This document shows, one piece after another, positions 55,836-64,000 of a stretch of DNA of 64,000 bases. How positions within the stretch are numbered: position 1 is the stretch's first letter; every line of letters begins with the position of its first letter. The stretch is from contig NZ_QCZF01000005.1 of assembly GCF_003075095.1 (NCBI RefSeq), positions 186,001 through 250,000 on the forward strand. The letters are read 5' to 3'. The DNA is from Blastococcus litoris (GTDB lineage: Bacteria; Actinomycetota; Actinomycetes; Mycobacteriales; Geodermatophilaceae). The notes beneath the pieces were generated by a model, which was not told the origin of the DNA, did not search any database, and saw only the letters and a list, made by a program, of their open reading frames with translations. The translations under genes were made by a program, and so were the position numbers.

Positions 55836-56567
55836 GTGACGTCGTCGGAACCTCGGTCGGCCGCCGTCCGCGTCCGTGCTTTCGCGGTGCTCGGCGTCGG
55901 GGTGGCGGCCGGAGCCGCGGCGATCACCATCCTCTCCGACATCATGCGGTCGGTCGGCGCTGTGGGCGGGTCCTGCGCCGACGGCGGCCCCTACGTGTCC
56001 GCGCCGCCGTGCCCCGACGGCACGGGGACGGCGATGCTGCTCGTCCTGGGCCTCGCCGGCGTGTGCCTCGTCGGCACGCTGTGGGGCGCCCACGTGCTCC
56101 GGGCACCGCAACCGGTGTGGCTGGGCTGGCCGGCGCTGTTCCTCGTCCTCGGCTGGAACTTCCTCGAGGACGGCCTCGTCGACCCGCCCGAGGGCTTCGG
56201 CGTCAACGGCGGCTACGTCTTCTGCGGCGTCCTCTTCGTCGCGATGGGCGCCGGACCGCTGTTCATCGTGCTCTGGGCGCTGAAGGGCCACCGCCGGGAC
56301 GGGTGGCAGCCGGGGCCGGCACCGGTCGTCGTGCACCGACGGGACCTCCCGGAGTCGGCGCCGCCACCCGGCCCGCTGGACGACGACATGCCCAGCGGCG
56401 ACCTGCCCGGCGGCGACGCGCCCCCGCGCGACGACCCCCGCGCGTCGGCGATGTCGGTCGCCGGCCGCCTCGAGCGGCTGGCCGCCCTGCACGCCTCCGG
56501 CGAGCTCACCGACGAGGAGTACCGGCTGGCCAAGCAGGCCACGCTGCGCGAGGAGACCGCACGATGA
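55836..56567 (+). CDS. Membrane protein with C-terminal SHOCT domain
   Basis: 243 residues from GTG 55836. Four hydrophobic helices in the first 160 residues, a Pro/Asp-rich linker, and a C-terminal SHOCT motif (RLERLAALHASGELTDEEYR). SHOCT is a short oligomerisation domain found in actinobacterial membrane proteins of unknown role. The stop overlaps the next small gene (ATGA). Confidence 0.75.
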   Translation: MTSSEPRSAAVRVRAFAVLGVGVAAGAAAITILSDIMRSVGAVGGSCADGGPYVSAPPCPDGTGTAMLLVLGLAGVCLVGTLWGAHVLRAPQPVWLGWPALFLVLGWNFLEDGLVDPPEGFGVNGGYVFCGVLFVAMGAGPLFIVLWALKGHRRDGWQPGPAPVVVHRRDLPESAPPPGPLDDDMPSGDLPGGDAPPRDDPRASAMSVAGRLERLAALHASGELTDEEYRLAKQATLREETAR

Positions 56568-56683
56568 CCGATCCCCAGGTCCCACCGGAGCGGCGCACGT
56601 GGCCGTGGTGGCTGTTCTACCTGGGAGCCGCCGTGGTCGGGGTGCTGGCCGGGAACGCCCTGTTCACCTGGGTCAGCACCTGA
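56564..56683 (+). CDS. Small single-pass membrane protein
   Basis: 39 residues, MTDPQVPPERRTWPWWLFYL then a hydrophobic stretch ending FTWVST. Its ATG overlaps the upstream SHOCT gene's stop, which supports real translation. One membrane helix, no known family. It may be a partner of the SHOCT membrane protein. Confidence 0.65.
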   Translation: MTDPQVPPERRTWPWWLFYLGAAVVGVLAGNALFTWVST

Positions 56684-56710
56684 GGCCGGCGGGCGGCATA
56701 GGCTCGCCCG

Positions 56711-58030
56711 ATGGATGACGCGCCGCTGCTCCGGGCCCAGGACGAGGTCGCCGAGCTGCTGTCCGATCTCATCCGGATCGACACCACCAACACCGGCGAC
56801 ACCGCGACGAGCGCGGGGGAGCGGTCGGCCGCCGAATGGGTGGCCTGCAAGCTGGCCGACGTCGGCATCGAGTCCGAGATCCACGAGTCCGAACCGGGCC
56901 GGGCCAGCCTGGTCGCCCGCATCCCCGGCGCCGACCGCAGCCGCCCAGCGCTGCTCGTGCACGGCCACCTGGACGTCGTCCCGGCGGACCCGGCCGAGTG
57001 GAGCGTGCACCCGTTCTCCGGCGAGGAGCGCGACGGCTACATCTGGGGCCGGGGCGCGGTCGACATGAAGGACATGGACGCGATGGTCCTCGCACTGGTA
57101 CGCGACTGGGCCCGCACCGGCGTCCAGCCGCCGCGCGACATCGTGCTGGCCTTCCTCGCCGACGAGGAGGCCGGCGGCAAGCTCGGCGCCCGCTGGATGG
57201 TCGACGAGCACGCCGACCTGTTCGAGGGCTGCACGGAGGCGATCAGCGAGGTCGGCGGCTTCAGCATCACCGTCCGCGACGACCTGCGCCTCTACCTCGT
57301 CCAGACCGCGGAGAAGGGCCTGGCCTGGATGCGGCTCACCGCGTCGGGCAAGCCCGGCCACGGCTCGTTCGTGCACGACGACAACGCCGTCACCCGGCTC
57401 TGCCAGGCCGTGGCCCGGCTCGGGTCGGCCCGGCTGCCGACCGTCCTCACCCCGCCGATGCGCGATTTCCTCGCCGCGGTCGAGGACGCCTACGGCATCG
57501 AGATCGACCCGGACGAGCCCGAGCAGGCGCTCGCCCGGCTGGGCAGCATCAGCCGGATGATCGGCGCCGCGCTGCGCAACACAGCCAACCCGACCATGGT
57601 CGACGCCGGCTACAAGGCCAACGTCATCCCCGGGACCGCGTCGGCGACCGTCGACGGCCGCTTCCTCTACGGCCAGCACGAGGAGTTCGAGCGCCAGCTC
57701 GCCTCGCTCATCGGCGAGGGCATCCAGCGCGACTGGATCGTCCACGACCAGGCGGTCGAGACGACGTTCGACGGCCCGCTGGTCGACCAGATGGTCGCCG
57801 CGCTCAAGGCCGAGGACGACGGCGCGCGACCGGTGCCGTTCACGATGAGCGGCGGCACCGACGCCAAGAGCTTCCAGACCCTCGGCATGCGCTGCTTCGG
57901 CTTCTCGCCGCTGCGGCTCCCGCCGGAGCTGGACTTCGCCTCGCTCTTCCACGGCATCGACGAGCGGGTGCCGGTGGAGTCGCTGAGGTTCGGCATCCGG
58001 GTGCTCGACCGGTTCCTGCGCTCGGCATGA
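56711..58030 (+). CDS. M20-family metallopeptidase
   Basis: 439 residues. Metal-binding motifs of the M20/ArgE/DapE group: LLVHGHLDVVPAD, GRGAVDMKDMD and LAFLADEEAGG. The dimerisation domain is inserted at about 200-320, with the closing TMSGGTDAKSFQTLGM. The family cleaves small peptides or N-acyl amino acids. Substrate not defined. Common in actinobacterial core genomes under the name M20/M25/M40 peptidase. Confidence 0.9.
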   Translation: MDDAPLLRAQDEVAELLSDLIRIDTTNTGDTATSAGERSAAEWVACKLADVGIESEIHESEPGRASLVARIPGADRSRPALLVHGHLDVVPADPAEWSVHPFSGEERDGYIWGRGAVDMKDMDAMVLALVRDWARTGVQPPRDIVLAFLADEEAGGKLGARWMVDEHADLFEGCTEAISEVGGFSITVRDDLRLYLVQTAEKGLAWMRLTASGKPGHGSFVHDDNAVTRLCQAVARLGSARLPTVLTPPMRDFLAAVEDAYGIEIDPDEPEQALARLGSISRMIGAALRNTANPTMVDAGYKANVIPGTASATVDGRFLYGQHEEFERQLASLIGEGIQRDWIVHDQAVETTFDGPLVDQMVAALKAEDDGARPVPFTMSGGTDAKSFQTLGMRCFGFSPLRLPPELDFASLFHGIDERVPVESLRFGIRVLDRFLRSA

Positions 58031-58037
58031 TGGGGAC

Positions 58038-58841
58038 GTGACCCAGCCCACTCACGCCGCCGGATCCGTCGCTCTGATCACCGGGGGGACCGGCGGCTTC
58101 GGCCGCGCCCTCGCCACGAAGCTCACGGCCCACGACGTCACCGTCGTCCTCACCGACCTGGACTCCGAGCGCAACCGGCAGGTCGCCGCCGACCTCGGCT
58201 GCCCGTTCCTGCCGCTCGACGTCACCGACCTCGCCGCCAACGAGGCGGTCGTGGCGCAGATCGAGGCCGAGTACGGCCGGCTCGACGCCGCCTACCTCAA
58301 CGCCGGCATCTCGGCGGCGAAGTCCGACGACGCGCTCGACCTCGACGAGTTCATGAAGGTCGTGGCCATCGACCTGTTCGGCGTCGTGTACGGCGCGCAG
58401 GCCGCCCGGCCGGCGATCCAGCGCGCCGGGGGAGGGGCGATCGTGGTGACGGCCTCGCTCGCCGGGCTCTCGCCGATGGCCGGGGACCCCGGCTACAGCG
58501 TGGCCAAGGGCGGGGCGATCGCCTTCGTCCGGTCGATGGCACCGCGGCTGCAGCGCGACGGCATCACCATCTCGGCGATCTGCCCGGGCTTCGCCGACAC
58601 CGCGATCATCGACCGCATCCGCGACCAGTTCACCGCCGCGAACTTCCCGGTGCTCTCGGCCGAGGAGGTCGCCGACGCCATGGTCATGGCCTGGACGTCG
58701 GCCGAGCCCGGCGCCGCCTACGTCATCCAGCCCGGCGTCGGTGTCGTGCCCTACAAGTTCAAGGGCGTGCCGTCGGCCAAGACCGAGGCCGGCGAGACCG
58801 CCGTCGTCCCGGAGGCGCTGCGGCCGCCGTCGATGCGATGA
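58038..58841 (+). CDS. Short-chain dehydrogenase/reductase
   Basis: 267 residues from GTG 58038. Classical SDR motifs: ALITGGTGGFGRALA (cofactor site), LNAG (LDAAYLNAGISA), the catalytic Ser-Tyr-Lys as TASLAGLSPMAGDPGYSVAKGG, and ICPGFADT. NAD(P)-dependent oxidoreductase of unknown substrate. Seven bases separate it from the peptidase, and its stop overlaps the phosphatase start, so the three may be cotranscribed. Confidence 0.9.
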   Translation: MTQPTHAAGSVALITGGTGGFGRALATKLTAHDVTVVLTDLDSERNRQVAADLGCPFLPLDVTDLAANEAVVAQIEAEYGRLDAAYLNAGISAAKSDDALDLDEFMKVVAIDLFGVVYGAQAARPAIQRAGGGAIVVTASLAGLSPMAGDPGYSVAKGGAIAFVRSMAPRLQRDGITISAICPGFADTAIIDRIRDQFTAANFPVLSAEEVADAMVMAWTSAEPGAAYVIQPGVGVVPYKFKGVPSAKTEAGETAVVPEALRPPSMR

Positions 58842-59560
58842 CCGGCGCGGCGGCGGAACGGGCGGTCGACTGGGACGGCTTCCACAACGCCCGCGACCTC
58901 GGCGGTCTGCCGACCCGCGACGGACGGCGGACCCACACCGGGGCGTTCTACCGGTCGGCGACGCTGGTGCTGGTCACCGACCGCGGCTGGCAGGAGGCCC
59001 GGGACGCCGGCGTGCGGACGGTCGTCGACCTGCGCAACGACGACGAGGTGGAGTCCGAGGCGGTCGACCCGGTCGGCATGACCCGCGTGCGGGTGCCGCT
59101 CGACGGGATCGAGGACGTCGAGCTGTGGCGCCACCTGCGCGAGGAGGGGCTCGACGGGACGCCGATGTACTACCTGCCGTTCCTGTCCCGTCGCCCCGAC
59201 CGGGTCGCCGCGGTGATGACCGCCCTCGCCCGGAGCGAGCCCGGCGTCGTCTTCCACTGCAGCGCGGGCCGGGACCGGACCGGGCTGGTCACCCTGCTGC
59301 TGCTCGCGCTGGCCGGCGTCGAACCGGAAGCGGTGGCCACGGACTACGAGCTGACCGTTGAGCCGCTCAAGGTGCTCTACGCGGCCGCCGGCCGGCCCGA
59401 CGACAGCGCCGAGGTGGCGGGCTTCCTGGCGGCGCGCGGGACGACGGCTCCGGCGGCGGTCCTGGCCACTCTCGAGCAGCTGGACGTCGAGGCCTACCTG
59501 CGGGACGCCGGCGTCGCCGACGCGGACGTGGCGGAGCTCCGGGCCCGCCTGCGGGGGTGA
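58838..59560 (+). CDS. Tyrosine-protein phosphatase (MptpB/YwlE-like, Cys-based)
   Basis: 240 residues. DFHNARDLGGLPTRDGR-type opening (WDGFHNARDLGGL) and the P-loop HCSAGRDRTG with nucleophile Cys141 and Arg147. This is the Y_phosphatase3 family, which includes MptpB and acts on phosphotyrosine or phosphoinositides. Overlaps the SDR gene by 4 bp. Confidence 0.88.
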   Translation: MTGAAAERAVDWDGFHNARDLGGLPTRDGRRTHTGAFYRSATLVLVTDRGWQEARDAGVRTVVDLRNDDEVESEAVDPVGMTRVRVPLDGIEDVELWRHLREEGLDGTPMYYLPFLSRRPDRVAAVMTALARSEPGVVFHCSAGRDRTGLVTLLLLALAGVEPEAVATDYELTVEPLKVLYAAAGRPDDSAEVAGFLAARGTTAPAAVLATLEQLDVEAYLRDAGVADADVAELRARLRG

Positions 59561-59656
59561 GTCGTCCCCGAGCCCCCCGCCGTCCGTGCGCTGATTCCGT
59601 CCGGCAGCCCCCGAACGGGCCACACTGACCCACCTGCCACGACTTGGAGGTGCGCC

Positions 59657-60100
59657 ATGCGGCACCACATCGGGACCGAGATCGACATCGAGGCGCCGCC
59701 CGCCGAGGTGTGGCGGCACCTGGTCGACCTCGCCGCCTATCCCGAGTGGAACCCGTTCATCCCCTCCGCGGCGGGCACGGTGGCCGTCGGCGAGCGGCTG
59801 ACGCTCCGCCTCCAGCCGCCCGGCGGCCGCGCCCTCCCGATCCGCCCGGCGGTGACCGCGGTGACCCCCGGGTCGGTGCTCGAGTGGCTGGGCCACCTCG
59901 GCGTCCCCGGGCTGTTCGACGGCCGGCACCGGTTCGAGCTCTTCCCGACGCCGGGTGGGACCCACCTCGTGCAGAGCGAGTCGTTCAGCGGGGTGCTCGT
60001 GCGGCCGCTCCGGGCATTGCTGGACGGCGGCACCCGCGCGGGCTTCGAGGCCATGAACGACGCGCTGCGCACACGCGCGCTCGACGGGCGGGCCGACTGA
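59657..60100 (+). CDS. SRPBCC (START-like) domain protein
   Basis: 147 residues from ATG 59657 with a TTGGAGGTG ribosome site. Opening IGTEIDIEAPPAEVWRHLVD and YPEWNPFI are typical of polyketide cyclase/dehydrase-like SRPBCC proteins, which bind hydrophobic ligands. Single gene; function unknown. Confidence 0.85.
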   Translation: MRHHIGTEIDIEAPPAEVWRHLVDLAAYPEWNPFIPSAAGTVAVGERLTLRLQPPGGRALPIRPAVTAVTPGSVLEWLGHLGVPGLFDGRHRFELFPTPGGTHLVQSESFSGVLVRPLRALLDGGTRAGFEAMNDALRTRALDGRAD

Positions 60101-60154
60101 CGAGCCGAACCACCCGGTGACGGTCGTCACGAGCCATCTGGCAGGGTCGGGGCC

Positions 60155-61111
60155 ATGCGTGCATGGCGGGTACACGAGCTCGGCGACCCTTCGAAGGTCA
60201 TGAGCCTGGACGAGGTCGACCAGCCCACCCCCGGGGAGGGCCAGGTCCTGGTCAAGGTGCGGGCGGCGGCGCTGAACTTCCCCGACGTCCTCATGGCCAT
60301 GGGCATGTACCAGGAGAAGCCGCCGCTGCCCTACACCCCGGGCGTGGAGCTGTGCGGCGAGATCGTGGAGACCGGCCAGCGGGTCATCGGCTCGCCCGCC
60401 GGCGGCCCCGGCGCCTTCGCCGAGTACGCGCTCATGGACGCGGCCGGCGCCTTCCCCGTCCCCGACGAGATGTCCGACGAGAAGGCCGCCTCGCTCTACC
60501 TGACCTACCAGACCGGCTACGTCGGCCTGCACCGCCGGGCGGGCATCGCGGCCGGTGACTGGGTGCTCGTGCACGCCGGCGCCGGCGGCGTCGGGACGGC
60601 GGCGATCCAGCTGGCCAAGGCTGCCGGCGCGAAGGTCATCGCCACCGCCGGCGGGAAGCGCAAGACCGAGGTCTGCACGCAGCTGGGCGCCGACCACGTC
60701 GTCGACTACACGACCGAGGACTTCGTGCCGGTCGTCAAGGAGGTCACCGGCGGACACGGCGCCGACATCGTCTACGACCCGGTCGGCGGCGACGTCTTCG
60801 ACAAGAGCACCAAGTGCATCGCGTTCGAGGGCCGGCTCGTGGTCGTCGGCTTCACCAGCGGCCGCATGCCCGAGGCGCGCGCGAACCACCTGCTGGTGAA
60901 GAACTACAGCGTGGTCGGCCTGCACTGGGGGCTGTACCGCAAGCACGAACCGGCGATCTTCGGGCAGGTCCACGACGAGCTGGTGAAGCTCGTGCGGTCC
61001 GGCGACGTCGACCCCCTGGTCGGGTCGGTGCACCCGCTGGAGGAGGCCCCGCAGGCCCTGCTGAAGCTGGCGTCGCGGGAGACCGTCGGCAAGGTCGTCC
61101 TCGTCCCGTAA
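60155..61111 (+). CDS. Zinc-free NADPH:quinone oxidoreductase (MDR family)
   Basis: 318 residues. GroES-like N-terminal domain (VKVRAAALNFPDVLMAMGMY) and Rossmann domain with VHAGAGGVGTAAIQLAKAAG, YDPVGGDVFDKS. The cysteines for the catalytic and structural zinc of alcohol dehydrogenases are absent, as in quinone/enoyl reductases. The cofactor is probably NADPH; substrate unknown. Confidence 0.9.
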   Translation: MRAWRVHELGDPSKVMSLDEVDQPTPGEGQVLVKVRAAALNFPDVLMAMGMYQEKPPLPYTPGVELCGEIVETGQRVIGSPAGGPGAFAEYALMDAAGAFPVPDEMSDEKAASLYLTYQTGYVGLHRRAGIAAGDWVLVHAGAGGVGTAAIQLAKAAGAKVIATAGGKRKTEVCTQLGADHVVDYTTEDFVPVVKEVTGGHGADIVYDPVGGDVFDKSTKCIAFEGRLVVVGFTSGRMPEARANHLLVKNYSVVGLHWGLYRKHEPAIFGQVHDELVKLVRSGDVDPLVGSVHPLEEAPQALLKLASRETVGKVVLVP

Positions 61112-61124
61112 CTAGCGTGGAGCC

Positions 61125-61931
61125 GTGACGGAGCTCCCGCTGGTCGACGAGCGGGCGCACCTGCGGGCGGACTGCTCGCGCTGCGCCGGGCTGTGCTGCG
61201 TCGCACCGGCGTTCGCCGCCTCGGCCGACTTCGCCATCGACAAGCCGGCCGGGGTGGCGTGCCCGAACCTGCGCGAGGACTTCCGCTGCGGGATCCACGC
61301 GCAGCTGCGCGAGCGCGGCTTCCCGGGGTGCACGGTGTTCGACTGCTTCGGCGCCGGCCAGCGGATCACGCAGGAGACCTTCGGCGGGCGCAGCTGGCGC
61401 GAGGCACCGGACCTGGCGGCGGCGCAGTTCGCCGTCCTCCCCGTCGTGCGGCAGCTGCACGAGGCGCTCTGGTACCTCGCCGAGGCGCGGACGCTCACCG
61501 GTGCACGGGAGGTCCGGGAGCTGGAGCAGCTCACCGAGCGCCTCGCGGCCGGGACGGCGGACGAGCTGGCCGCCCTCGACGTCGCGGCGCACCGGGCGAG
61601 GGTCGGGGAGGTGCTCTCGGCCGCCAGCGAGGCCGTGCGCGGACCCGGAGCGCCCGACCGGCGCGGCGCGGACCTCATGGGACGCGATCTCCGCCGGACC
61701 CGGCTGCGGGATGCGAGCCTGCGCGGCGCCTACCTGATCGGGGCCGACCTGCGCGGCGTCGACCTGGGCCGGGCGGACCTGCTGGGCGCTGACCTGCGGG
61801 CCACCGACCTCCGCGGTGCCGACCTGGGCGCGGTCCTCTTCCTCACCCAGCCGCAGGTGACCGCGGCGCGCGGGAACTCCTCGACCCGGCTACCTGGCGC
61901 CGTGACGGTCCCGCCGCACTGGGGTGGCTAG
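61125..61931 (+). CDS. Cysteine-rich, pentapeptide-repeat protein
   Basis: 268 residues from GTG 61125. The N-terminal 75 residues contain about nine cysteines (CSRCAGLCC, CPNLREDFRCGIH, GCTVFDCFGAG), a possible zinc or iron-sulfur site. The C-terminal part (about 185-245) is a run of pentapeptide repeats of the A(D/N)LRG type (GADLMG, GADLRG, RADLLG, GADLRA, GADLGA). Function unknown. Its stop overlaps, tail to tail, the stop of the next gene on the other strand. Confidence 0.8.
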   Translation: MTELPLVDERAHLRADCSRCAGLCCVAPAFAASADFAIDKPAGVACPNLREDFRCGIHAQLRERGFPGCTVFDCFGAGQRITQETFGGRSWREAPDLAAAQFAVLPVVRQLHEALWYLAEARTLTGAREVRELEQLTERLAAGTADELAALDVAAHRARVGEVLSAASEAVRGPGAPDRRGADLMGRDLRRTRLRDASLRGAYLIGADLRGVDLGRADLLGADLRATDLRGADLGAVLFLTQPQVTAARGNSSTRLPGAVTVPPHWGG

Positions 61932-62149
61932 ATGACCGGCAGCGGGAGGTAGGACAGGCGCGCACGACGACGCAGGATCACCTTGCGCGTGCCGTCGGGG
62001 TGGAGCTGGAGCCGGGCGAGCTCCCAGCCGCCGGTGTCTGCCTGCAGGCTCAGCATGGTCGCCGCTGCGGACCGGGACGTGCCCGGAGGGATCCGCAGCG
62101 GCGCGTACTGGTAATCGCCGGCCGCCTCCATCGACTGCGATGGTGCCAC
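61928..62149 (-). CDS. Small conserved actinobacterial protein (DUF5703-like)
   Basis: 73 residues. The sequence DYQYAPLRIPPGTSR..A..LS...GGWELARLQLHPDGTRKV (not contiguous) fits a short conserved family I know as DUF5703. A start at the internal Met (62131) is also possible. No function known. Confidence 0.7.
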   Translation of the reverse strand: MAPSQSMEAAGDYQYAPLRIPPGTSRSAAATMLSLQADTGGWELARLQLHPDGTRKVILRRRARLSYLPLPVI

Positions 62150-62264
62150 GCGGGCACGCGCTGGTCACGCGATCGTGGCCTGGCCGACATCTCCGGTCTG
62201 CCACGGTCGATGCCGTCGGCCAGGATGGGGTCGACCCGCCAGCGCACGACCGGAGGAGGACGAC

Positions 62265-62537
62265 GTGACCGGACCCGGCATCCCGAGCGAGGTGCCCGAC
62301 GCCGACCGCGCGGAGCAGGAGGCCCTCCTGGACCCCCCGGCGGTGACCTCGGCCGGTGACGCGACCGGCCCGGGTGAGGACGTCCCCGAGGCCGACGCGC
62401 TCGAGCAGCAGCTGTCGGCGCGTCCGGGCGAGGCGGGCAGCCCTCCGCGTCCGGTGGGCGACCGCGAGGCGAACGAGGCCGACGTCCTGGAGCAGGAGGC
62501 CGACGTGCCCGTCGACGAGGACGACGTCCTGAGCTGA
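62265..62537 (+). CDS. Small acidic protein with repeated (A/E)D-EQ motifs
   Basis: 90 residues from GTG 62265 with a strong GGAGGAGG ribosome site (62252-62259). Very acidic and disordered-looking, with the recurring pattern ADRAEQE, EADALEQQ, EADVLEQE. Such short proteins are conserved in some actinobacteria but uncharacterised. Confidence 0.7.
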   Translation: MTGPGIPSEVPDADRAEQEALLDPPAVTSAGDATGPGEDVPEADALEQQLSARPGEAGSPPRPVGDREANEADVLEQEADVPVDEDDVLS

Positions 62538-62558
62538 GGACTTCCGGCGGCCCTCGGC

Positions 62559-62577
62559 TTTGGTTAGGCTGCCCTAA
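62559..62577. promoter_or_regulatory. IdeR/DtxR-like iron box
   Basis: TTTGGTTAGGCTGCCCTAA agrees at 15 of 19 positions with the DtxR/IdeR consensus TTAGGTTAGCCTAACCTAA and contains the inverted repeat GGTTAGG-CTGC-CCTAACC (62562-62579 region). It sits 20 bp before the ATG at 62598, where iron-bound IdeR would block transcription. Confidence 0.65.
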
Positions 62578-62597
62578 CCGAAGCCGAGGAGGGCGCC

Positions 62598-63401
62598 ATG
62601 CCGACCTGTCCGAGCCGCCCGGCGCCCGAGCCCGAGCGCTCCGACGTCGATGCGCTGCGCCCGGGTCCGGCCGAACGTGCCCGCACCGTGGCGGCGCGGG
62701 CCGGCGCGAGCGTCTGCGCCGTCGGTGTCGAGGGCAGCCGGGTGCTGGCCCACGCCGTCACCGACGCCGGGCAGGTGCTCGTCGCCGTGCCGACCGACGG
62801 CGACCTGGTGCGCGCGGTCGCCGCGGCTCCCGGCTCGGACCTCTCCGCGCTCATGATGGTCACCGACCACGCGCCCGTTCCGGTGCGCCGGCCGGTCCGC
62901 GCGCAGCTGTGGCTGTCCGGCTGGCTCACGCCCGTCCCGGCGCGCGACGAGCGGCCCGCAGTGCTGGCCTTCGCCGACGCGCGCCCCAGCGAGGTGCTGC
63001 TCGACGTCGGCCGGACCGCCACCCTGCTCCGCCTCGACCTGGCCGAGGTGGTGCTCGGGGAGGGCGGCGCGGCGATCGACGTGAGCCCGCTGGAGTTCCT
63101 GGCCGCGCGCCCCGACCCGCTCGCGGCGCTGGAGGCCGAGCACCTGGCCCACCTGGACGGCGACCACCCCGAGTTCCTCACCCTGCTCGGCGGCCTCCTG
63201 CCGCCCGGCTCCCTCGGCCCGGACGACGTGCTGCGCCCGCTCGGGCTCGACAGGTTCGGTTTCCGGCTGCGCGTGGAACGCCCCGCCGGCCATCGGGACG
63301 TGCGGATCCCGTTCGGCCGGCCGCTGCGCTGCGCCGGGGAGCTCGCACCGGCCATCGGCCGCCTCACCTGCGCCGCGCGCACCCGGCTGCTGCGGGGATG
63401 A
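62598..63401 (+). CDS. DUF2470 domain protein, probably iron-regulated
   Basis: 267 residues. The first 110 residues resemble the split-barrel half of heme-utilisation proteins, and the C-terminal 90 contain the DUF2470 block (LAALEAEHLAHLDGDHPEFL). Many actinobacteria carry such a protein under iron control; a heme or siderophore role is suspected. The iron box directly upstream supports IdeR repression. Confidence 0.75.
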   Translation: MPTCPSRPAPEPERSDVDALRPGPAERARTVAARAGASVCAVGVEGSRVLAHAVTDAGQVLVAVPTDGDLVRAVAAAPGSDLSALMMVTDHAPVPVRRPVRAQLWLSGWLTPVPARDERPAVLAFADARPSEVLLDVGRTATLLRLDLAEVVLGEGGAAIDVSPLEFLAARPDPLAALEAEHLAHLDGDHPEFLTLLGGLLPPGSLGPDDVLRPLGLDRFGFRLRVERPAGHRDVRIPFGRPLRCAGELAPAIGRLTCAARTRLLRG

Positions 63402-63470
63402 CACCGGCGCGATGAGTCCCGCGGCCGGCTGCGGTCCTACGGTGACGCATCCGCACCCCGGGGAGGACGC

Positions 63471-64000
63471 ATGACCGCCGTCTACACCTTCGACGTGTTC
63501 GCGACCCTCGACGGCTTCGGCTCCTACGGGGAGGACGGCGACTGGGGCGGCTTCTGGGGCAAGCAGGGCCCCGAGTTCCTCGACCGCCGCCTCGCCCAGT
63601 ACCAGCAGGACCAGCGCCTGGTCCTGGGCGCGAACACCTTCCGGGAGTTCCTGCACTTCCTGGGCTCGGCCGACGAGGCGGGCGACCCGCTGAACGCCCG
63701 CATGAAGAACCTCCCGACGACAGTCGTCTCGACGACGCTCGAGGGCCCCCTCGACTGGCCGGACGCCACGCTCGTGCGCGGTGACGCGGTCGACGTCGTC
63801 GCCGCGCTCAAGGAGGAGTCCGACGTGCCCCTGCGCTCGCACGGCAGCCTGACGATGAACCGGGCGCTGATGGCCGCGGGGCTGGTCGACCTCGTCCAGC
63901 TGACGGTCTTCCCCGTGATCACCGGGCGGACCGGCACCGATCCGGTCTTCCGGGGGGCAGCCGACTTCGACCTCGAGCTGGTCTCCAGCCAGACCCTCGA
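63471..64000 (+). CDS. DHFR/RibD C-terminal-domain reductase (cut by window end)
   Basis: ATG 63471 follows a GGGAGGA ribosome site and the frame is open to the last base (176 codons). It begins YTFDVFATLDGFGSYGEDGD and has LVLGANTFREF and LMAAGLVDLVQLTVFPVITG, typical of the dihydrofolate-reductase-like RibD_C family in actinobacteria. The C-terminus lies outside the window. Substrate unknown. Confidence 0.85.
   Translation, partial: MTAVYTFDVFATLDGFGSYGEDGDWGGFWGKQGPEFLDRRLAQYQQDQRLVLGANTFREFLHFLGSADEAGDPLNARMKNLPTTVVSTTLEGPLDWPDATLVRGDAVDVVAALKEESDVPLRSHGSLTMNRALMAAGLVDLVQLTVFPVITGRTGTDPVFRGAADFDLELVSSQTL

Noticed and set aside
1-64000. CRISPR arrays, insertion sequences and rRNA genes
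   Set aside because: I saw no regularly spaced repeats of 25-40 bases, no transposase motifs with terminal inverted repeats and no rRNA segments.

Overview
This window is high-GC actinobacterial DNA. The genes use GTG starts freely, overlap by 4 bp (ATGA/GTGA) and carry GGAGG-type ribosome sites. It is probably a soil actinobacterium; I cannot fix the genus from sequence alone. It falls into two parts separated by a tRNA-Leu gene at 54462-54545.

Left part (1-54.4 kb): an accessory region that looks like a nearly complete nicotine catabolic island of the pyridine-pathway type known from plasmid pAO1 of Arthrobacter nicotinovorans. Recognisable enzymes are a 6-hydroxynicotine oxidase (18734-20059), two sets of molybdenum hydroxylase subunits for nicotine and 6-hydroxypseudooxynicotine hydroxylation (15901-18333 with 24607-25985; and 30437-34127), a 2,6-dihydroxypseudooxynicotine hydrolase (9494-10570), a 2,6-dihydroxypyridine 3-monooxygenase (27432-28643), an omega-amidase-type nitrilase (29397-30209), and the side-chain branch 4-methylaminobutanoate oxidase / PurU / FolD (42270-46682). 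Molybdenum cofactor support is built in: XdhC, CoxE, CoxD, MoaA, CoxG and a MOSC protein. Transport candidates are an APC permease, a ribose-type ABC system and an SMR efflux subunit. PucR-type regulators occur three times. A TMADH-like flavoenzyme sits directly behind the 6-hydroxynicotine oxidase and may give a second route for 6-hydroxypseudooxynicotine.

A 16-bp element, CTGCGGAATCCGNGCA, recurs almost unchanged in intergenic regions before these genes (6108, 9308, 24417), with diverged copies at 18399, 30311 and 37650. It is the best candidate for the operator that ties the scattered operons into one regulon.

At the right edge of this part lie a chemotaxis receptor, an imine-reductase-like enzyme and a tyrosine integrase (53150-54346). 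The integrase faces the 3' end of tRNA-Leu(GAG), the usual layout of an element integrated into a tRNA gene. The left end of the element is not in the window.

Right part (54.5-64 kb): apparently ordinary chromosome. It holds a GGDEF protein, a SHOCT membrane protein, an M20 peptidase, an SDR, a tyrosine phosphatase, a quinone oxidoreductase, a pentapeptide protein, small conserved proteins, a DUF2470 protein behind an IdeR/DtxR-like iron box, and the start of a DHFR-like reductase cut by the window end.
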